This document shows, in pieces, positions 16,172 through 27,399 of a stretch of 64,000 nucleotides of DNA (its first letter is position 1; every line of letters starts with the position of its first letter). Position numbers and translations under genes: made by a program. Source of the stretch: Cercis canadensis. Taxonomy: Eukaryota > Streptophyta > Magnoliopsida > Fabales > Fabaceae. The notes under the pieces are model-generated. The model saw only the letters and a program-made list of their open reading frames with translations. It was not told the origin of the DNA and made no database searches. Where the stretch lies: the NCBI GenBank assembly GCA_003255065.1, contig QAOA01006202.1, positions 65,147 to 129,146 of the forward strand, read 5' to 3'.

Positions 16172-17010
16172 TAGGTAGCAGAGAAGAATTGGTCATATAT
16201 CTCAGACTAGAAAAAGGTAATTACTAAACCAAACATTATGTGAAATGTGTTTTTCCATTATTATATGAACTATCTTGTGTTAATAAGCAGGGTTTGAAAA
16301 ATGTCATCAAGAAATTTGGTCTAAGTGTTAAACACAGAAACTGTTGTAAGCACATTAATGAGAATTTTGTGAGAAGTGGCAAGGGACTACCTGACCTTGA
16401 TGTTGAAGACACACTTATTCTACACAGCTAGACCATAATAGTAGAGGAATGAGATAAGGAAATGATGGAGCTGCAAAAAAATATCTCCGAAGTGCTACCA
16501 CATGGGCAAATTCAGACCTCAATTGTGGGCACTGCCTCGTTTCAGTACATCCAGTTGACTTGTCCCTATGCTCCCAAATAGCCTTGTTGAATGCTCCACA
16601 CATGTTGTTTACTTGAAGATCACATTTACTGAATGTACTGAAACGAGGCACTGCCACCAACTGAGGTCTGAATTTGTGCGTGGTCATAACACTCATGAGA
16701 CATTTCTTGCACCTCCACCATTTCCATATCCCATTCCTCCATTGTTGTGTGGCTCTAGCTGTGTAGAATAATTGTGTCTTCACAACAAGGTCATCTATTC
16801 CCTTGCCACTTCTCAGAAAATTCTCATTAATGTGCTTACAACAGTTTCTGTGTTCAACACTTGACCAAATTTCTTGGTGACATTTTTCAAACCCTGCCTA
16901 TTAACACAAGACAGTTCACATAATAATGGAAAAACACAATTCACATAATGTTTGGTTTAGTAATTACCTTCTGCTGGTCTGAGATATATGGCCAATTCTT
17001 CTCAGCTACA
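16172..17010 (-). pseudogene. Mutator-like (MULE) transposase remnant in a foldback
   Basis: Read on the minus strand from 17010, the sequence gives WPYISDQQ, an apparent intron, then GLKNVTKKFG, EHRNCCKHINENF, FYTARATQQW and CDLQVNNMCGAFNKAIWEHR. These match the order of motifs in the middle and C-terminal part of MULE (MURA-type) transposases (SDRQKGL, EHRxCVRHxxxNF, CDxxxNNxCExFN). Frameshifts and stops break it. The interval is also a foldback: 16172-16555 is an inverted copy of 16634-17010, with 16556-16633 as loop. The catalytic N-terminal half is not here; a comparable N-terminal piece is at 29430-29830. Confidence 0.65.
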
Positions 17011-17134
17011 CACTCAAAGTAACAACCTCTCTAAAAACCATTCCTTCACTTCATCATCGATCTACCACAGCAAATGCTATGTTGGAAACATCTGATTGTT
17101 TCCATCTGAACCCCTCGCAGCCAATGCTACACTC

Positions 17135-17700
17135 TCAATATTAAGCTACCTTGTCAGTATTTTATGAACAAGGTTAATAAGACAATTTTCTGGATCTGTG
17201 AATGTAAACAGACAGTTCTCCAAAAAAACTTTCGTTATATGTGCAGCCCAAAAAATTGAAATTTGTTGATCTAATAAAAAAAACAAATGAAAATTCTCTC
17301 TTTTTTAAGAGCACGAATAGCAAAGCAAAATGAACTTACCTTGTTTAATGTAACAATATCTGTGACTAGGTTTTCTGGTGTAATGTAATAGTGATATCTT
17401 CAGAACTTTGAGTAGAAATTGGGATTGTATCCAATCCATTACTGGAAGTATTGCCTGCAGTAATATGCCAATGCTTTCATTTGTTGACCTAATTCTCATG
17501 AAAAGATAGAGGAAATTGTTGGAGCTCTTTCCCATAGAAAAGTAAATGGTTAGATTCTTGGTTAACATGAAAGAAAAGGGATTGCTTCTTACCAAGACCA
17601 TTTCTGTGCCGATGAACAAGTCGATTATATATGCAGACCATATTCATGAAGAATATCCACCATATCTTTTGGCGCATAGGGTTAACCAGACAATCTCCTA
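17135..17700 (-). pseudogene. Degenerate copy A of an unidentified multi-exon gene family
   Basis: On the minus strand, sequence from about 17700 reads (with a frame change) MxDIL-EY and HRHRNGLG, then a good donor (CTTG|GTAAGA), then a second block with LDTIPIST and QSSEDITITLH. The same blocks, in the same order and spacing, occur near 33400-32970, and parts of them near 37160-36990 and 28560-28340. I do not recognise the family. Upstream (17730-17890) is a conserved stretch with a TATA-like TATAAATATGTG on the minus strand, repeated at 33430-33560 and 37160-37330. Stops and frameshifts indicate decay. Confidence 0.5.
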
Positions 17701-17899
17701 GAAAAATAAAGATAGAGCAAATTGTATACTACTTTGCATATTGGTAATTAGGGTACAAAATGAAGGAAGATGCAATTGTGTTGTGGAGGCTAAGCAAGAG
17801 ATTTAACACATATTTATAGTGGAAAGAAGGGGTTTTCATTGGTTATGTACATTCACCTAAGGAGATGCCTTATAGAAAGACAGCTATAAAACTTTCCAA

Positions 17900-18779
17900 T
17901 TTCATTTCCTATTAATTGGAAAAAATTAAGTGTGGATTATGATAAAGTTGGAGCAATAAAATGTGGCAATAAATTTATTTTTGTAAAATGTCATATGCTC
18001 AAATATTTTTCTTTATATGATTTATTACATTTTCCCTTCCTAAATTCGTTGAGCCTATCCAATGTTTTGGTGATCAATCGCTATGATGGGTACTGGATAC
18101 AGAAAATGATTATTAGACATCATAATGTATTGTTGTTTCTGGGTACATCTTAATGTATTGCCTCCTTAGTTGGCCTAGATATATATTCAGTGTTTTTCAC
18201 GCATGGGCTGTTAGATAAAATACCTCATTAAGCTTTCTTTGTGAATCCTAGAACTTAATAATCTACTTAAATGCTAAAGAAGAGAATAAGAAGCAAAAAA
18301 AGTGTAGATTCAAATCCAATATTTTACCAATCACTTGATGAAAATAGAACGTTCTTATCCGTTAGAATAGAATTTATCAGAGGAATAGCACCATTAGCCG
18401 TATGAATATTCTTTTAAAGAACATTAATAGGACATTTAGATATTAAATTATCCTTTAGTATTGACCAAGTACATTGACCTAAGAGGTGGTTCATAGAATG
18501 ACAGTCCAAGTTTTCCTTAGCTTTTCAATAGTGGGAAAATTACAAGTTTGGATTGTAGTAGTTGGAGAATAATGTGGCAGGAAATACATATTTGAAAAAT
18601 CTCTTGCTGAGATACTTTTCTCTATACGATTTAATCCTGTACTTTCCTAGTTGACTGAGACTGATATTTATCATTAGCCATAATGGGCATTGAATGATAG
18701 TCCATGGTTTCCTAAGCTTCTCAATTGTGGGAAAATTACAAGTTTAGATTGTAGTAATTGGAGAATAATGTGGCAGGAA
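17900..18779. repeat. Spacer repeat of the degenerate gene family
   Basis: No gene. The segment matches 33600-34400 and 37370-38140 in order (motifs TGTGGCAGGAAATA, GGTTGAGxCTAAT, TGGGTACTxGCTATGG, GTGAATCC-AGAACTTAAT). It contains an internal duplication of the TAGTCCATGGTTT-CTAAGCTT / GGAGAATAATGTGGCAGG block (18500-18590 and 18695-18780). Confidence 0.55.
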
Positions 18780-19095
18780 AAGGGAATTGAGTATTGTGTT
18801 CACCAACACAATGAAGAAGGAAAAGGGAATTTGTTGAAATGGGTTCCTAAGAAGAGAGAGAGGGTGGGGGTTGGTGGAGCGAGACAAGGGAGGGTACGAA
18901 GGAGGCTAAATAAAGGAAGCAAAAAGGGAATTGGTGTATACTGTATACCATTGTATATTTTTGATTTGGTACAAACCATTGTCTGTATATGATATTGATT
19001 GACTGTGATGTTTTTAATAGTTAATTGATATAATCCGAATTTCATTCGTTCTAGCACATTGATATAATTGTGCTAATTCGAATTTAATTGGATCA
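18780..19095. repeat. Second copy of the aminotransferase 5' flank
   Basis: It aligns in the same orientation with about 10670-11050: ATGAAGAAGG-AAAGGGAATT, GAGAGGGTGGGGGTTGGTGG, GGCTAAATAAAGGAAGCAAA, then GATATAATCCGAATTT and AGCACATTGATATAAT. The coding exon is absent. Several small deletions are present, one removing the TATA-like motif seen near 10868. Confidence 0.75.
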
Positions 19096-20393
19096 AAAGA
19101 AAAAGAAAAAAGAATATAATAACACTATTAGTGGTGAAAATTTTCTTTTACATATTTAATGAGATTGTTAATTGTTAAAATATTTTTATTACCAGTTGAC
19201 TGAAATTGTTAGTCAATAGAGTATGAGTAATGCTATTTAGCTAGAGTAAGATGAATGTTAATTTGTATGGGTTTGTGTTTATTCTTCCATTTATGTTCAT
19301 TGGTTTTTGGAAAATGCGAAGTTAATTCCGACTTGTTCTTTTCTTCTTGCAACTTTAAGAGGGTGAATTTCTTAAGCAGGATTGACAGGAAATTATATGT
19401 TTTTTAATTTCAGTGTGAGATTGGGTAAATTTATCTCAAAACCAAGTTTTGCTTCTTGCAGATTGCGTAAATTTATCTCAAAATTGTCATTACTCTTCAA
19501 TTCACAGTATAAACACACATAATGATATACCTCTCTAGGGTTCACAATCCACAAAGGGAGTACATATACTGCAGAGAAGATATCGAAGAGACACGAAGAT
19601 TTATAGCAAATGGAGGGAAGAAACTACCAAACTTCATGCAGGTCTCCTCATATGCACGACTCGACAAAGGCTAAATTAATAATTTTATAATTTTTAATTA
19701 AAAATATGTTTCATTTCATTGCCTTACTCCGATTTAGGAGGAAAGAAATTTGGGGGGGTTTTAGGGGAGAGTGGAATTGAGTCCCTTTTCCATTCCATTC
19801 ATTCATCTTGCTTAAAAATCTTCCAAACGATGATTTACTACTTTTTCCCCTTCCATTCTATCTCTTACTCCTCTGTTTCATCCATCCAAATGCAGCATCG
19901 GTTTATTAGTGGCTCTTATCTGATTTATTGGAGTTATCTATTTGTTTCTAAAGAGTGACAAATATTTGATACAAAATTCAAACATCAGTAAAATCTTGGC
20001 AAACATGATTTGAAATATAACATATTTTATAGTAGAACATTGTGCGCACCTGCTTGATATAATACCCTTGTCTTGAGTGATCCTAATGGAAGAAAATAAT
20101 TAAGATTATGATAAGCTGTTTGTGAATATTCATTGGAATATCTACGTTCATGTTTCCAAAAGAGTGACATATATATGAAACAAACTCAGAAGTAATGTCC
20201 AAAAATATCTTGACAAACTTGTTTCAGACTAGAAAAATGCTTCTTTGCCCAGGAAACATCGCCTGGATAAACATGACCTAGTGTCATTGAATTACCTGTA
20301 GCCATTGATTTCTGTTGGGAGTCTCCATTTTATTAAAATGAAAAAAAAGTCCCTCTATGTGATTTGCTTGTCTTATCTTCGTGTGGTCTTTCC
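19096..20393. other. Intergenic DNA upstream of the lectin pseudogene
   Basis: No gene is supported. 19930-20290 contains a lectin-upstream repeat (AGAGTGACAxATATxTGA, ACAAACTCA, ATCTTGACAAAC) that also occurs at 23890-23970, 25140-25220 and 39510-39610. Confidence 0.5.
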
Positions 20394-20402
20394 TATTTAT
20401 AG
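20394..20402 (+). promoter_or_regulatory. TATA box of the broken lectin copy
   Basis: TATTTATAG lies about 40 bases upstream of the ATG at 20436, in the same relative place as the TATATATA of the intact lectin, and both are followed by a similar CTC-TCTCC leader ending ATGCATAACAA. Confidence 0.55.
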
Positions 20403-20435
20403 CTGGACTCTCTCCATCCCATATGCATAACAACT

Positions 20436-21307
20436 ATGGCTATCTCCAACACAAAACCTTACCTCCTTCCAACTCAAATCCCATTGTCTTTTCCTCTTAT
20501 GGTCTTCATCTCCTTCCTGTTGCTACTTAACCGTGTTAAATCAGACTCATTGTCATTTAACATCCCTACTTTCCCAGCTGATTCAAAAAGTATACTTTTC
20601 ATAGGAGATGCCAGTGCATCAGATGGGGTTATAGCACTGACAAGAAAAGATAAGGACAGTAAATTACCACTCCAAAACAGCGTAGGCTGAGCAATATATT
20701 ATAAACCAGTTCAGATCCACGATAGAATCAAAGGGAAACAAGCTGACTTTACCACTGAGTTCTCCTTTGTTGTGAATCCAATTAAAGGAGTGCAACTTCG
20801 TGGTGATGGTTTGTCCTTCTTTCTGGCCCCATACTTCTCTGCCATTGAGATGCCAAAAGATTCAGGCGGTGGATTCCTTGGACTTTTCAGTTCTGAAACT
20901 GCGCTCAACACCTCCAAAAATAAGCTTGTGGCTGTTGAGTTTGATAGCTTTATAAATGAATGGGATATAAATGCTAACATTCTGTTTGAAAGTACTGGTA
21001 CTCCTCATATAGGAATTGATATCAACTCTATTAAATCAGTGGCAACTGTGGAATGGAAAACTAACTTCGAAGCAGACGGGGCAATAGCGAAGGCTCGAGC
21101 TATCTATCTGCCACCGAAACCTTAAGTGTCTTCCTAACTTATCCTAGTAGTCCTGTAAACAGGGATGCTTCTCTCTCACATACCATTGACTTGAGCACTG
21201 TTCTACCGGAATGGGTTGCAGTTGGTTTCTCTGCTGCCAATGGTGACGTGGTTGAAACACATGATATTCTTTCATGGACTTTCACTTCATCCTTGTGGCT
21301 TCCATGA
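20436..21307 (+). pseudogene. Legume-type lectin pseudogene
   Basis: It is a close paralogue of the intact lectin at 25394. It keeps an ATG, a hydrophobic signal peptide (FPLMVFISFLLLLNRVKS) and nearly the whole lectin domain ([50 protein letters not shown], and C-terminal ETHDILSWTFTSSL). Two lesions break it. A TGA at 20688-20690 replaces the CGA Arg codon of the paralogue. A one-base deletion near 21113-21118 shifts the last 60 or so codons, which resume in another frame to a stop at 21305-21307. Motif conservation suggests recent inactivation. A single-base assembly error could explain one lesion but hardly both. Confidence 0.85.
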
Positions 21308-22540
21308 ATTGATTGGATTGTACACTTCTATTGTATGCTCCTAATAACGAGAAGCTTAAACATGATGCTTCTGACTTTAAATCTATAATTAAGTATGGAT
21401 TGCATGTTACTTTATTTTCTGCTTTTCTCCAAAATATTTCATATAAAATTTGAACTAATTTATTTCTACAAAGAAGAACTCACCTTCATTCGTGGCTTGG
21501 TTTGCTATTTGAGAATTTGTATGAAAGTTGTAGATCTATTTTTGGGTCACAAGGGAGAATAGTGCTTCGGAGAAAGTTCTAATCACTAAACGAGGTCACA
21601 CATGCATTAGATTCTGTAGGTTAGAGAGGGATTAGATACCGTGACTCCAAATTCACTGCATATACCTAAAAAGGGCGGGGTTGTGACCACGTGGGCTATG
21701 ATAATAATGAGTGCTGAAACTATAAAAAATGATGTCCCAGATAAACCAAATTTGATCCAAAGAATGAGTCATACTTGTGATATTTAGTGAATACACAAAT
21801 TATTCAAAAAATTTAAAATCGGACCATCTAAAAGTTTGTCAACAATTTATACATTTAGAACATTATACACTTAGTTTTTATGTGAAATAACTAATAATTA
21901 ATGTTTATTTAATTTAAAGGAGATACTATGTAATATTTTGAGAAATATGATATATTTTTTGTCTGTGATATATATATATATATATATATATTATTTTGTC
22001 CCTGAACGTCCTAACCTAAAAAAATCTGACATGGGATGCAAATAGTAATTATATAAATTACTATTCATCTGATTATGAAATCGTTATATTAAAGGTTTTA
22101 GACTCAGAAAAAAAAAAAAGAAGCTTTTAGATTGAATATATGTTTTTTGGTTTTTGTTTTACTGCATGCCCTTGAAGGTTTATACCTAGGACAGCCTACG
22201 AATTAAACTATACACAAAATTCTCATCAATAATCAACACTAATCATAGCCAGACAAAAATCCCACACCTAATAGCCTAATTATATGTTCACTTATCCTAT
22301 ATCCCTTTGGCTCCATTTGGGAAACAAATGAGAAAGGAAAGGAAAATCATAGGAAAAAATTAAAATAAATGTAGACATAATATATATATTGTCACATCAT
22401 CTACTGAAAATGTATCATGCTAGATCATTTTAAATAATTTTTTCCATTTTCACACATTAAAAATATTGAATTAGAATCCACAACAGAATATTTTAACTAC
22501 ACAATGCTCAAACGCTTCTAATTGTCTATCCCATAATGTA
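21308..22540. other. AT-rich intergenic DNA
   Basis: No gene is seen. A (TA)n microsatellite lies at 21969-21992. Confidence 0.55.
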
Positions 22541-22545
22541 GGAAT

Positions 22546-23793
22546 TGTTGGCCCTATGGTTCTCCTAACCCTAGTTTTGATAATAACAAATAGTTTTACT
22601 TATCACTAACCTTGATATGTTTGTTCAAGTGTTTATTTTAAGTGAACATGTTAGATGATGGTCTGAAGCACAACTAGTTTCCTAGTTCAAAGAATTAGGT
22701 TGAAGTTCAAGAGTTGAATATTTGTGCCGTTATGGAAGCCTCAACTTTGTGGACCAACCAAGGCTAAAGTCCAATTCGTTTGGACCAATTACTGGACCTC
22801 AGAGACGTTGGAATAAAGCCCATTTGAAAAATTTGAAATTGGAAGAATCAGCAGCAAGAAAGGAAACAAGTGCTATAAAATGATTTTTTTTTTTTGAAAA
22901 GATGAAATTATTTCTCAATCAAATATATGATCTCAAATCTGGTCATTAAGGACTAACATCAAGCAAGCAGAAGCCCAACCCATTGGCAACGGTCATCTTT
23001 AACCTTATGCTATAAATTTCGAAGACCTAAGGTCTAGAACATAAGAGAAGAGAATCCATTGAATTAGTAAAAGAAAAAGCTGTGTTCGAAGCTAGTTATT
23101 TGTCTCTTCTATCAACTCCATACTACTTGTGTATAAATTCTTTGAGAGAGTTATATATAATTGGGTGTCATACAAATCTAGGAATTTGTAACAAATTTAT
23201 TAGGAAATATGAGGAGTGACTTCTGTCTTTGTTAGACAGAAGGAGATAATTTCTAGTGAGCTCTATAAAGAAACTAAGAAGAGAAGTTTTCTGGTTAAAC
23301 TTGTTGTAAAAACCAATGCTGTAAACAAATCTTGGAGAAGCTTGAACAAATAACCTTGATAGTAGAACCCTAGACTTGGGAGAGTAGACATAGGCTCTAT
23401 TATTGGCCGAACTACTATAAATATTGGGCTAAATCTCCCTACCCTTCTATCTTTTATTCAGCTGTTATATGTCTTTAAATTTGCTGCATAACTAGCTCAG
23501 CTGTTGTGATATTGTTAAGCTTACTGTTTATTGCCTTATAAATTGTTATATTCATATATGCAAGAATTTATATTTTCGATCTAAATGGTTATCTGGTTCA
23601 TATTCTGAGTTTTCATATTATGAGTACTCATATTTTGATTAATCTTTGTTAAGTTATTTTTAGGTTTTATAATAATTAAGCTCCGAAACAGGTTTTGAAT
23701 ATAAACTAGTTATTCTAAAAATTGTTTTAATCTAGCATTATAATTGTTTTTATCTCCTACTCACCCCCTTCTAAGAGCATACCTACACTCTCA
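22546..23793. mobile_element. Solo LTR, 1248 bp, probably Copia-type
   Basis: The element begins TGTTGGCCCT and ends ACACTCTCA, so it has TG...CA termini. It is flanked by the 5-bp direct repeat GGAAT at 22541-22545 and 23794-23798, the signature of LTR-element insertion. The start (CCTAACCCTAGTTTTGATAA) resembles LTRs of plant Copia elements. No primer-binding site, polypurine tract or coding sequence follows, so it is a solo LTR left by recombination. Orientation is taken as plus from the start motif. Its last 262 bases appear again at 24206-24467 through the assembly duplication at 24205. Confidence 0.75.
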
Positions 23794-24878
23794 GGAATCA
23801 CACAATATATCACATATACGAATATTCCATTGTTGATGGGAGTTGTGGCAAAACAACTGTATCTGATTCATTGAAACTATCTATTTTTTGTTGGTTTCAA
23901 AGAGTGACATGTATTTGAGACAAACTCAAAACTAACGTCCAACAACCTCTTGACAAATATGACGAAACTTAAACAAGAATGAGTTTAAGATTCTTGTCCG
24001 TTGTTAATAGTCCTAATAACATTTGGAAATTCTCTGGAAGTGGAAAATGTTCTGTCAAGTCTGCTTATGATACTTTAGTACTGTAAAATGTTATGGACTT
24101 TGATTTATCTCCTGGGAGGAAGAAATACATAAGGTGATTTCATTATTGTAGAATCCTGATATTGCTGATGGTCCTTTTCCAATAATGATCAATTTTAAAT
24201 TGGANTGCCTTATAAATTGTTATATTCATATATGCAAGAATTTATATTTTCGATCTAAATGGTTATCTGGTTCATATTCTGAGTTTTCATATTATAAGTA
24301 CTCATATTCTGATTAATCTTTGTTAAATTATTTTTAGGTTTTATAATAATTTAGCTCCAAAACAAGTTTTGAATATAAACTAGTTATTCTAAAAATTGTT
24401 TTAATCTAGCATTATAATTGTTTTTATCTCCGACTCACCCTCTTCTAAGAGCATACCTACACTCTCAGGAATCACACAATATATCACATATACGAATATT
24501 CCATTGTTGATGGGAGTTGTGGCAAAACAACTGTATCTGATTCATTGAAACTATCTATTTTTTGTTGGTTTCAAAGAGTGACATGTATTTGAGACAAACT
24601 CAAAACTAACGTCCAACAACCTCTTGACAAATATGACGAAACTTAAACAAGAATGAGTTTAAGATTCTTGTCCGTTGTTAATAGTCCTAATAACATTTGG
24701 AAATTCTCTGGAAGTGGAGAATGTTCTGTCAAGTCTGCTTATGATACTTTAGTACTGTAAAATGTTATGGACTTTAATTTATCTCCTGGGAGGAAGAAAT
24801 ACATAAGGTGATTTCATTATTGTAGAATCCTGATATTGCTGATGGTCCTTTTCCAATAATGATCAATTTTAAATTGGA
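23532..24878. repeat. 673-bp direct duplication around a single N
   Basis: 23532-24204 and 24206-24878 have identical length and near-identical sequence and meet at an N (24205). The copied segment includes the end of the solo LTR, a lectin-upstream repeat and a LINE scrap. It is most likely an unmerged contig or haplotype overlap. Confidence 0.85.
23980..24090 (+). pseudogene. LINE (non-LTR retrotransposon) coding scrap
   Basis: 24018-24077 translates as NIWKFSGSGKCSVKSAYDTL. This resembles the W-x-xxx-G-x-FSVKSAY motif that lies downstream of the reverse transcriptase domain in plant LINE-type proteins. It is repeated at about 24690-24752 by the assembly duplication. No reverse transcriptase domain is found nearby. 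Confidence 0.45.
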
Positions 24879-25338
24879 GTAAGAAATTCTTAGGTACACA
24901 GCATGACCACAAGTATTACTTCGGTAAGACACACAAGTGTGGGATCCACTTTTATGTATCTATGGGAGTAATATTTTTTGTGCATATAAGTATTTCTTGG
25001 GGTAAGAAGGACATAAATAATCTATTTATTTGTTATATGTGCATTTCAAAAAGTTGGAATCATATTTACCAAATGAAGGAACATGATTTAACATTATAAT
25101 TAGATCAGTTTGGTTCATTGAAAACATCTTCGCTTTTGTTGTTTCAGGAAAGCTATATATATTTGTAACAAACTAAATCAGATATTCAAAAACATCTTGT
25201 TGAACACGTTTTGGACTATGTTTTCTTTTAATTTTGATGCCAGAATTTTTCTTGCTTTTCTCATACTATGTAACTTGCTTGGCTTATGTTCCTGCAGCCT
25301 TTCCTATTTTGTATTGTTAATATGTCCTACACATGCCT
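24879..25338. promoter_or_regulatory. Upstream region of the intact lectin gene
   Basis: 24883-25005 has weak inverted-repeat ends (AAGAAATTCTTAGGTACAC against AAGAAATACTTATATGCAC), possibly a small MITE. 25110-25230 shares motifs with the region upstream of the lectin pseudogene, consistent with a promoter duplicated along with the gene. Confidence 0.4.
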
Positions 25339-25346
25339 ATATATAG
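25339..25346 (+). promoter_or_regulatory. TATA box of the lectin gene
   Basis: TATATATA lies 48-55 bases upstream of the ATG at 25394. It places transcription start near 25370, downstream of an in-frame ATG at 25286, so that upstream ATG should not be in the mRNA. Confidence 0.6.
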
Positions 25347-25393
25347 GTGCACTCTCCCTGTCCTCTATGCATAACAAATTGCAGTTCACAAAT

Positions 25394-26248
25394 ATGGCAA
25401 TCACCAGCTCAAACCCTCTTCTTCTTGGAACTTCAATCGCCTTCTCTTTTCCTCGTATGGTCTTCATCTTTTTTCTCTTGTTTCTTAACAATGTCAACTC
25501 ATTCTCTTTCCACATACCCTCTTCTAAGTTTGATCTGCAAAATATGCTTTTCTTGGGTGATGCCTCTTCATCAGATGGAATTATAAAACTGACAAGAAAA
25601 GATAAATCTGGCATGCCACTCAAACACAGTGTTGGCCGAGCAATATATTTCCGTCCCGTGCGAATCTATGATGGAAGAAGAGGAAAACTAGCAGACTTTA
25701 CCACTGAGTTCAACTTTGTTATGAACCCTAAAGGATCAGAAAATCATGGTGATGGAATGTCCTTTTTCATGATCCCTCTCCATTTTGACATTAACATTCC
25801 AAGCAATTCAACTGGTGGGATGCTTGGACTTTTCAGTCCCGAAACAGCTTTTAACACAACCAAAAATGAAATTGTTAGTGTTGAGTTTGATAGCTTTGCA
25901 AATGAATGGGATCCCATTCCAGTGTCTCAGTTTCCTCATGTGGGAATCAACATCAATTCTCTTAAGTCAGTGGCTACTGCGCAATGGAAGAGTAACTTTG
26001 AACCGGATGGAGCAATAGTGAAGGCGATCATACATTATGAATCCTCCATTAAACAATTAGGTGTCCTTGTAACTTATCCTGATCCTGGTGGTTCTGTGAT
26101 TGTGAATGAGGAGAGTACTCTTTTAACACATACCATTGATTTAAGCTCTGTTCTGCCGCAATATGTTCTAATAGGTTTCTCTGCTGCCACTGGTGATTTG
26201 GTTGAAACTCATGACATCCTTTACTGGTCTTTCAGTTCCTCCTTGTAA
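25394..26248 (+). CDS. Soluble legume-type (L-type) lectin, secreted
   Basis: An intronless frame of 284 residues, the usual size for a legume lectin precursor. Residues 1-36 form a signal peptide (FPRMVFIFFLLFLNNVNS). The rest is one legume-lectin beta-sandwich domain. Sugar- and metal-site residues are present: Asp120 in HGDGMSFF, the Gly-rich GGMLGLF loop, Glu164/Asp166/Asn170/Asp173 in VEFDSFANEWD, and His182 in PHVGIN. The closing motif ETHDILYWSFSSSL is typical. There is no transmembrane segment or kinase domain, so it is a free lectin and not a receptor kinase. Possible N-glycosylation sites are NST and NTT. I chose the ATG at 25394 because it matches the paralogue's start and follows the TATA box. 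The sugar specificity cannot be read from sequence. Such lectins act in storage or defence. Confidence 0.92.
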   Translation: MAITSSNPLLLGTSIAFSFPRMVFIFFLLFLNNVNSFSFHIPSSKFDLQNMLFLGDASSSDGIIKLTRKDKSGMPLKHSVGRAIYFRPVRIYDGRRGKLADFTTEFNFVMNPKGSENHGDGMSFFMIPLHFDINIPSNSTGGMLGLFSPETAFNTTKNEIVSVEFDSFANEWDPIPVSQFPHVGININSLKSVATAQWKSNFEPDGAIVKAIIHYESSIKQLGVLVTYPDPGGSVIVNEESTLLTHTIDLSSVLPQYVLIGFSAATGDLVETHDILYWSFSSSL

Positions 26249-26769
26249 AGCCGCCGCACCAAATGGGGAAGATCTGAAAATAGTGCATACTCCATGATGC
26301 ATTGAATTCTGTACTTGTATTTTGTTTTCCTAATAAGGACAAGCTTAAATTTCATGATGTATGTTATGATGTGAATAATTTTGGATTGCTCGTTGCTCAA
26401 GTTTCTATTTTCAGCCTAGAAAATACGCAGTGCATGAATGATTGGTTGTCATATGCCGCTCAATAGTAACAGAAGAAACTTTCACGACAATTGAACTTGA
26501 GACTGATCACTTCTCTTGGCACTTGAGTTACCTAGTTTGGTACTAGTCGATTGTTACTTGAATATGTTTGCATTCTTTTTCTTCTCCAAAATTTGGCTTA
26601 TTCACTTACCTGATTTAAATTCAGGTGGTTCAGTGGGTTACAATTTGGATAAAATCGTATATTCAAGTTGTTATGATTTCTAATGTACAAAAAAATATTT
26701 GACAAATAGCTCAGGTTAATGAGATATTAAGGAGTAGGGACTCTACTACTTTACCTCAAGCTGGGCATG

Positions 26770-26771
<2 letters not shown>
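26249..26771. other. Intergenic DNA and lectin 3' region
   Basis: The lectin 3' UTR probably lies in the first 150 bases (CTAATAAGGACAAGCTTAAA has counterparts after the pseudogene). No other gene is seen. Confidence 0.5.

Positions 26772-26808
<37 letters not shown>
26772..26808. repeat. (AT)n microsatellite
   Basis: Uninterrupted AT dinucleotide repeat of about 18 units. Confidence 0.95.
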
Positions 26809-26810
<2 letters not shown>

Positions 26811-26869
26811 TATTAACACATATGAGATAGGGATGAGAGGTAACAAGATTACCTGAATAAGGGGTCATA

Positions 26870-27366
26870 TAAGAGGAAGCACCATGTCAGGGTACAAAAG
26901 AGAGTCAGTGGGTTCAGGGATATGAGAAGCAGTATACGAAGGGTTGAGAGCATTTTTGAGGTGAGTAATTGCGCATAGGACAGGTACTGGCCGAATGATT
27001 TGGTTGAAAACAGATCTGGCAAATGATAGAGCAGGGATATGGATTCTGGTAGTAAGGTGAGGGTACAAGTAGGACCTTGGGAATTTGAGAAGGAGGACGG
27101 GTTTGATAGTAGTACTGGGAGGTGGTGTTGGTATTGGTGGACTTTTGGTTACCGTAGTTAAGGTTTTGGCCTTGGGATTGATTCTGATAAGGTTGTCCCC
27201 TGCTACCACCACGACAGCCTCTACCACGTCTTCTTCCTCGGCCACGACCACGAGAAGAAGCCTGATCTGCAACAAATGCTTGTTCATACCCCAACCATGT
27301 AATCTCTCACTGAATGAAAATTGTTGGATAGGGCTAGGGCATACTTTGTTCCTCCACAATTGGTAG
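26870..27366 (-). pseudogene. Copia-type retrotransposon gag fragment
   Basis: Two overlapping minus-strand frames together give a gag C-terminus: LHGWG/GYEQAFVADQ, an RGRGRG-rich basic stretch, a Gln/Asn-rich stretch, then CQICFQPNHSASTC. The last is a CX2CX4HX4C zinc knuckle, the nucleic-acid-binding motif of Ty1/Copia gag. A frameshift near 27290 separates the parts. No protease, integrase or reverse transcriptase follows downstream on the minus strand. Confidence 0.75.
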
Positions 27367-27399
27367 TTGCAGTGATAGTACTAAGTTAGAGATATGTCA

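Noticed and set aside
25286..25393. Longer N-terminus for the lectin from the ATG at 25286
   Set aside because: It precedes the TATA box at 25339-25346 and has no counterpart in the paralogue.
26914..27294. Open frame rich in RGRGRG that could be a host RNA-binding protein
   Set aside because: The CX2CX4HX4C zinc knuckle and the flanking motifs mark it as a Copia gag fragment, with a frameshift.
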